Of a stretch of 7,490 nucleotides of DNA, positions 5,174 to 7,490 are shown one piece after another. The notes beneath the pieces were generated by a model. It saw only the letters and a list, made by a program, of their open reading frames with translations. It did no database searches and was not told where the DNA came from. The first letter of the stretch is position 1, and every line of letters starts with the position of its first letter. A program made the position numbers and the translations under genes. The DNA comes from an uncultured Elusimicrobiales bacterium (lineage in GTDB: Bacteria > Elusimicrobiota > Elusimicrobia > Elusimicrobiales > Elusimicrobiaceae), in assembly GCA_944325235.1 (NCBI GenBank), contig CALUZE010000063.1:1-7490 (forward strand), given 5' to 3'.

Positions 5174-6238
5174 TTATTTCTGCGTTAATTTTTTGGAACC
5201 TTTTTGGGTGACTAAAAAACTGTCCTCCAAGCGGATCCCCCAGCGTCCGTCAAAATAGATACCGGGTTCAATAGTGACCACGTAATTTTCTTCCAGCACG
5301 TCCGGCGCGCCCGCACGCAAAATCGGGCGGTCGTGTTCCTGCAAGCCGATGCCGTGGCCGGTGGTGTGGAAAAATTCCTTCCCGTAACCGGCTTTTTCAA
5401 TTACGTCGCGCGCCGCGGCGTCCACCGCGCCCGCGCTTACGCCCGCACGCAAGGCTTTTACGCCGGCCTTGCGGGCTTGGTCTACAATGTTCCAAATCTT
5501 GGTATATTCGGCCGGCTCTTTTTTGCCGTGCCACCAGCTGCGCGTCATGTCCGAAGTATATCCTTCGTAATAGCAGCCGAAATCCATCAGCACCGCTTCC
5601 TCGGCTTTGAGTTTGCGGGTTTTGGACGGCGTATGATGCGCGTCGGCCGTGTTTTCGCCAAAGCAAACAATGTTGAACGGAATGGAATCCGCCCCGCGTT
5701 TGTGCATGGCCAAGGCCATCAAAATGCGCACTTCGTCTTCCGTCATACCGGTTTTGATTAAGGGTTTGACTTCTTCAAACGAGTGCCAGGCGATTTGGCA
5801 GGCTTTGCGCAGTTTGGCCACTTCGTCTTCGTATTTGGCCATACGCATTTCGCCAATCAGGCCCGCGGCGTGGCACAGCCCCGCCTGCTGCAAGGCATTG
5901 CCGCGCTCCCAATCAATCAGCGCCGGGTCAAACGCCACGCGTTTGAGCCCCAGCTTTTTGATTTTGTTTAACGCCCCTTCCAGCATTCCGCCGTAAGGAA
6001 CGATTTCCGTTTTGAGGAACTTGGCCGCCGGCACCATTTTGCTGGCAATCAGGCGTTTGGTCAAGCAATAGCCTTTGGCGGGTGTGATGAAAAACACCGC
6101 TTCGCCGTCGTTTAAATCAATGCCGGACAAGTAGCGCTGCTCCAAACGGTCCACCGTTACATAGCCGTCCAGCCCCGCGCGTTTTAGCACGCGGCGGAAA
6201 TCGGCCATACGGTTAGCAGCTAAATTTTTAATGGGCAT
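5174..6238 (-). CDS. M24 family Xaa-Pro peptidase, second paralogue
   Basis: This 354-residue metallopeptidase resembles Xaa-Pro aminopeptidase/dipeptidase (PepP/PepQ/YqhT type). Residues 1-130 form the creatinase-like N-terminal domain (LDGYVTVDRLEQRYLSG) and 135-354 the pita-bread catalytic domain. All five metal ligands are present: Asp219 (VLMDFG), Asp230 (YTSDMTR), His295 (TTGHGIG), Glu324 (IEPGIY) and Glu338 (RLEDS). The expected substrate His in the DAHHTP block (201-202) is kept. It should remove or split residues before proline in the cytoplasm using Mn, Co or Zn. The ATG lies 1 nt after the stop of the upstream paralogue, with no strong Shine-Dalgarno site, so coupling is likely; ATG 6208 is an alternative start. 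EF-P follows 37 nt downstream. The exact substrate preference cannot be read from the sequence. Confidence 0.92.
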   Translation of the reverse strand: MPIKNLAANRMADFRRVLKRAGLDGYVTVDRLEQRYLSGIDLNDGEAVFFITPAKGYCLTKRLIASKMVPAAKFLKTEIVPYGGMLEGALNKIKKLGLKRVAFDPALIDWERGNALQQAGLCHAAGLIGEMRMAKYEDEVAKLRKACQIAWHSFEEVKPLIKTGMTEDEVRILMALAMHKRGADSIPFNIVCFGENTADAHHTPSKTRKLKAEEAVLMDFGCYYEGYTSDMTRSWWHGKKEPAEYTKIWNIVDQARKAGVKALRAGVSAGAVDAAARDVIEKAGYGKEFFHTTGHGIGLQEHDRPILRAGAPDVLEENYVVTIEPGIYFDGRWGIRLEDSFLVTQKGSKKLTQK

Positions 6239-6239
6239 A

Positions 6240-7301
6240 TTATTTCTTCGTCAAAATTTTGGCGCCGGTTTTGGCAACCGCCACCGTATCTTCCAGGCGC
6301 ACCCCGAATTTGCCGGGCAGGTAAATGCCGGGTTCCACGGTAACGATGTTTCCTTCGGACAAAATAGCCGCAGACTGCTGGCTGTTGTACGGGTCTTCGT
6401 GGATTTCAATCCCTACGCCGTGGCCGGTGCCGTGGGTGTAGTACTGCCCGTAGCCGGCCGCGCTGATAATGTCGCGGGCGGCAGCGTCCACTTTTTTGCA
6501 CGGTACGCCAATGCCCACTGTTTTGATGCCTTGCTTGCGGGCTTTGTCCACGATGTGCCAAATCTTGGTATATTCGGCCGGTTCTTTTTTGCCGTGCCAC
6601 CAGCTGCGGGTAATGTCGGAGCAGTAGCCTTTGTAAATACAGCCGAAATCCATCAGCACGGCGTCTTCGGCTTTCAATTTGCGGGCGCTGGTTTCGTGGT
6701 GCGGGTTGGCGGCGTTTTCGCCAAAGGCGACGATGGTGTTAAACGACGTAGCAGACACCCCCTGGCAGCGCATAAAATGTTCCATTTCGGCCGCCACTTC
6801 AAACTCGGTCATACCGGTTTTAATCCACGGTTTAATGTATTCGTACGTCAAATAAGCAATGCGGTTGGCGTCGCGCAGCGCTTTGAGTTCGGCCGCGTCT
6901 TTATTTTCGCGCAAAGCGGTAATAAAGCTGTCCGCTTCCACAAATCCGCTGGCGCGAAGCAGTCCGCCGGCGATATACGATTCTTTCGCGGCGTCAAACC
7001 CGGGGCGGGACAAACCCAGCTGGCGGGCTTTTTCAATCGCGGATACGATGCGGCGGCTGTCGTCACCGATGACTTCCATATGCGGGGCAAATTTGCCAAA
7101 CGGCTCCACATACAATTCCCGCGTAACGCAGGTGATGCCTTTTGGGTGTATCAAAAATACGGCTTCGTTCGGGTAAAAATAAAATCCGGACAAATAAAAC
7201 TGGTCCAGGTTGTTGGTTACGATATACCCGTCCAGTTTGTTTTTGCGCATTAGTTTTCTAAGCGCAGCGATGCGTTCATTGGTATAATTTTTTTGAGCCA
7301 T
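6240..7301 (-). CDS. M24 family Xaa-Pro peptidase, first paralogue
   Basis: This 353-residue protein has the same two-domain plan as the following gene: a creatinase-type N-terminal domain (LDGYIVTNNLDQFYLSGF) and an M24 catalytic domain. The metal ligands are complete: Asp218 (VLMDFG), Asp229 (YCSDITR), His294 (GTGHGVG), Glu323 (VEPGIY) and Glu337 (RLEDT). NPHHE (199-203) and EIHEDP (299-304) supply the further active-site His positions. It should cleave Xaa-Pro bonds in peptides in the cytoplasm. The frame is open to an ATG at 7343, but that codon lies upstream of the predicted -10 box; GGCGG (7309-7313), 7 nt before ATG 7301, supports the shorter form. It leads the operon, and its stop is 1 nt before the next start. 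The two paralogues are clearly divergent outside one shared tract, so this is not a fresh duplication. Confidence 0.93.
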   Translation of the reverse strand: MAQKNYTNERIAALRKLMRKNKLDGYIVTNNLDQFYLSGFYFYPNEAVFLIHPKGITCVTRELYVEPFGKFAPHMEVIGDDSRRIVSAIEKARQLGLSRPGFDAAKESYIAGGLLRASGFVEADSFITALRENKDAAELKALRDANRIAYLTYEYIKPWIKTGMTEFEVAAEMEHFMRCQGVSATSFNTIVAFGENAANPHHETSARKLKAEDAVLMDFGCIYKGYCSDITRSWWHGKKEPAEYTKIWHIVDKARKQGIKTVGIGVPCKKVDAAARDIISAAGYGQYYTHGTGHGVGIEIHEDPYNSQQSAAILSEGNIVTVEPGIYLPGKFGVRLEDTVAVAKTGAKILTKK

Positions 7302-7334
7302 TCTTTTACCGCCTTGCAAAACGTCTATACAGAT

Positions 7335-7363
7335 ATGATACAATTTTAACTCCCCTCACACAA
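7335..7363 (-). promoter_or_regulatory. Predicted promoter of the peptidase-efp operon
   Basis: On the minus strand, TTGTGT (plus-strand 7358-7363) and TATCAT (plus-strand 7335-7340, 5 of 6 consensus) are separated by exactly 17 bp. Transcription would begin near 7328, giving a leader of about 27 nt before the ATG at 7301. This excludes the longer reading frame starting at 7343. Confidence 0.6.
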
Positions 7364-7412
7364 TATAAGATTCGCGCGCGTAAGGGAGAAATGCGCTCAA
7401 ATTAAGCCGGAA

Positions 7413-7423
7413 TATAATATAAT
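7413..7423 (+). promoter_or_regulatory. Overlapping TATAAT boxes before the right-edge gene
   Basis: TATAAT occurs at 7413-7418 and again at 7418-7423. Initiation 6-7 nt downstream would fall within a few bases of the ATG at 7433. No convincing -35 element is seen at the proper distance, and the stretch is AT-rich, so this is tentative. Confidence 0.35.
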
Positions 7424-7432
7424 AAATTAAGT

Positions 7433-7490
7433 ATGGCACACGGTACGCGTTTAAAAACGATAGGTTTGCTGGCGGCGTTGCTGACGGCCC
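7433..7490 (+). CDS. N-terminus of an exported or membrane protein, cut by the window edge
   Basis: The ATG at 7433 opens a frame to the end of the window reading MAHGTRLKTIGLLAALLTA: basic residues followed by a hydrophobic run, as in a signal peptide or first membrane helix. An in-frame TAA at 7415-7417 rules out an upstream start in this frame. No Shine-Dalgarno sequence precedes the ATG, unlike most genes here, and a TATAAT ends 9 nt before it, so a leaderless or nearly leaderless message is possible. It is divergent from the minus-strand operon. Only 19 codons are visible, so the product cannot be named. Confidence 0.55.
   Translation, partial: MAHGTRLKTIGLLAALLTA

Noticed and set aside
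6231..7253. Long plus-strand open frame of 340 codons opposite the first peptidase gene
   Set aside because: It is antisense to a complete M24 gene, its translation is Phe/Val/Gly-rich without family motifs, and it arises from codon bias of the real gene.
7302..7343. Longer first peptidase starting at 7343
   Set aside because: The ATG would be upstream of the predicted -10 element and has no ribosome-binding site, whereas GGCGG precedes 7301.
7391..7405. Four-codon open frame MRSN after GGGAG as a leader peptide
   Set aside because: The spacing from the purine tract to the ATG is only 2 nt and the predicted promoter lies downstream of it, so it is probably chance.

Overview
The window is dense bacterial chromosome, roughly 50-55% GC by eye, with short gaps, mostly good Shine-Dalgarno sites and clear intrinsic terminators. 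A signal-peptide-bearing outer-membrane barrel ending in phenylalanine points to a diderm (Gram-negative type) bacterium. The phylum cannot be fixed from these genes; Elusimicrobiota is only an impression from the gene set and protein style. I see no tRNA, rRNA, CRISPR array, insertion sequence or prophage.

Layout. (1) 1-380, minus strand: the 5' part of an exodeoxyribonuclease III gene, cut by the window edge. It is divergent from (2) metK (464-1624, plus), S-adenosylmethionine synthetase, with a short leader that carries a hairpin directly before the ribosome-binding site. A strong terminator follows metK. (3) A two-gene plus-strand unit with overlapping stop and start: a cysteine-rich C_GCAxxG_C_C family protein (1664-2119) and a DJ-1/PfpI protein (2119-2664), then a terminator. 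(4) A 2.7-2.9 kb gap between converging terminators, with one weak open frame on the minus strand. (5) A six-gene minus-strand operon read from about 7328 down to 2893: two tandem M24 Xaa-Pro peptidase paralogues, elongation factor P, a small exported protein of unknown function, a DUF192 protein and an outer-membrane beta-barrel protein, closed by a terminator. (6) At the right edge, the first 19 codons of a plus-strand gene with a hydrophobic N-terminus, divergent from the operon.

How the genes fit together. The first half of the minus-strand operon has a proline theme: EF-P helps ribosomes through proline stretches, and the two peptidases are of the type that cleaves bonds next to proline. 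The second half is envelope-related. The plus-strand pair downstream of metK looks like a thiol or redox cassette.

The most unusual feature is EF-P itself. The loop that normally reads like KPGKG, with a modified Lys or Arg at its tip, reads RKSQA here and places Gln33 at the tip. Other points to check are a 51-bp tract that is almost identical between the two divergent peptidase genes, and the start of the cysteine-rich gene only 5 nt beyond the metK terminator. No entirely new multi-gene system can be supported from the sequence alone.
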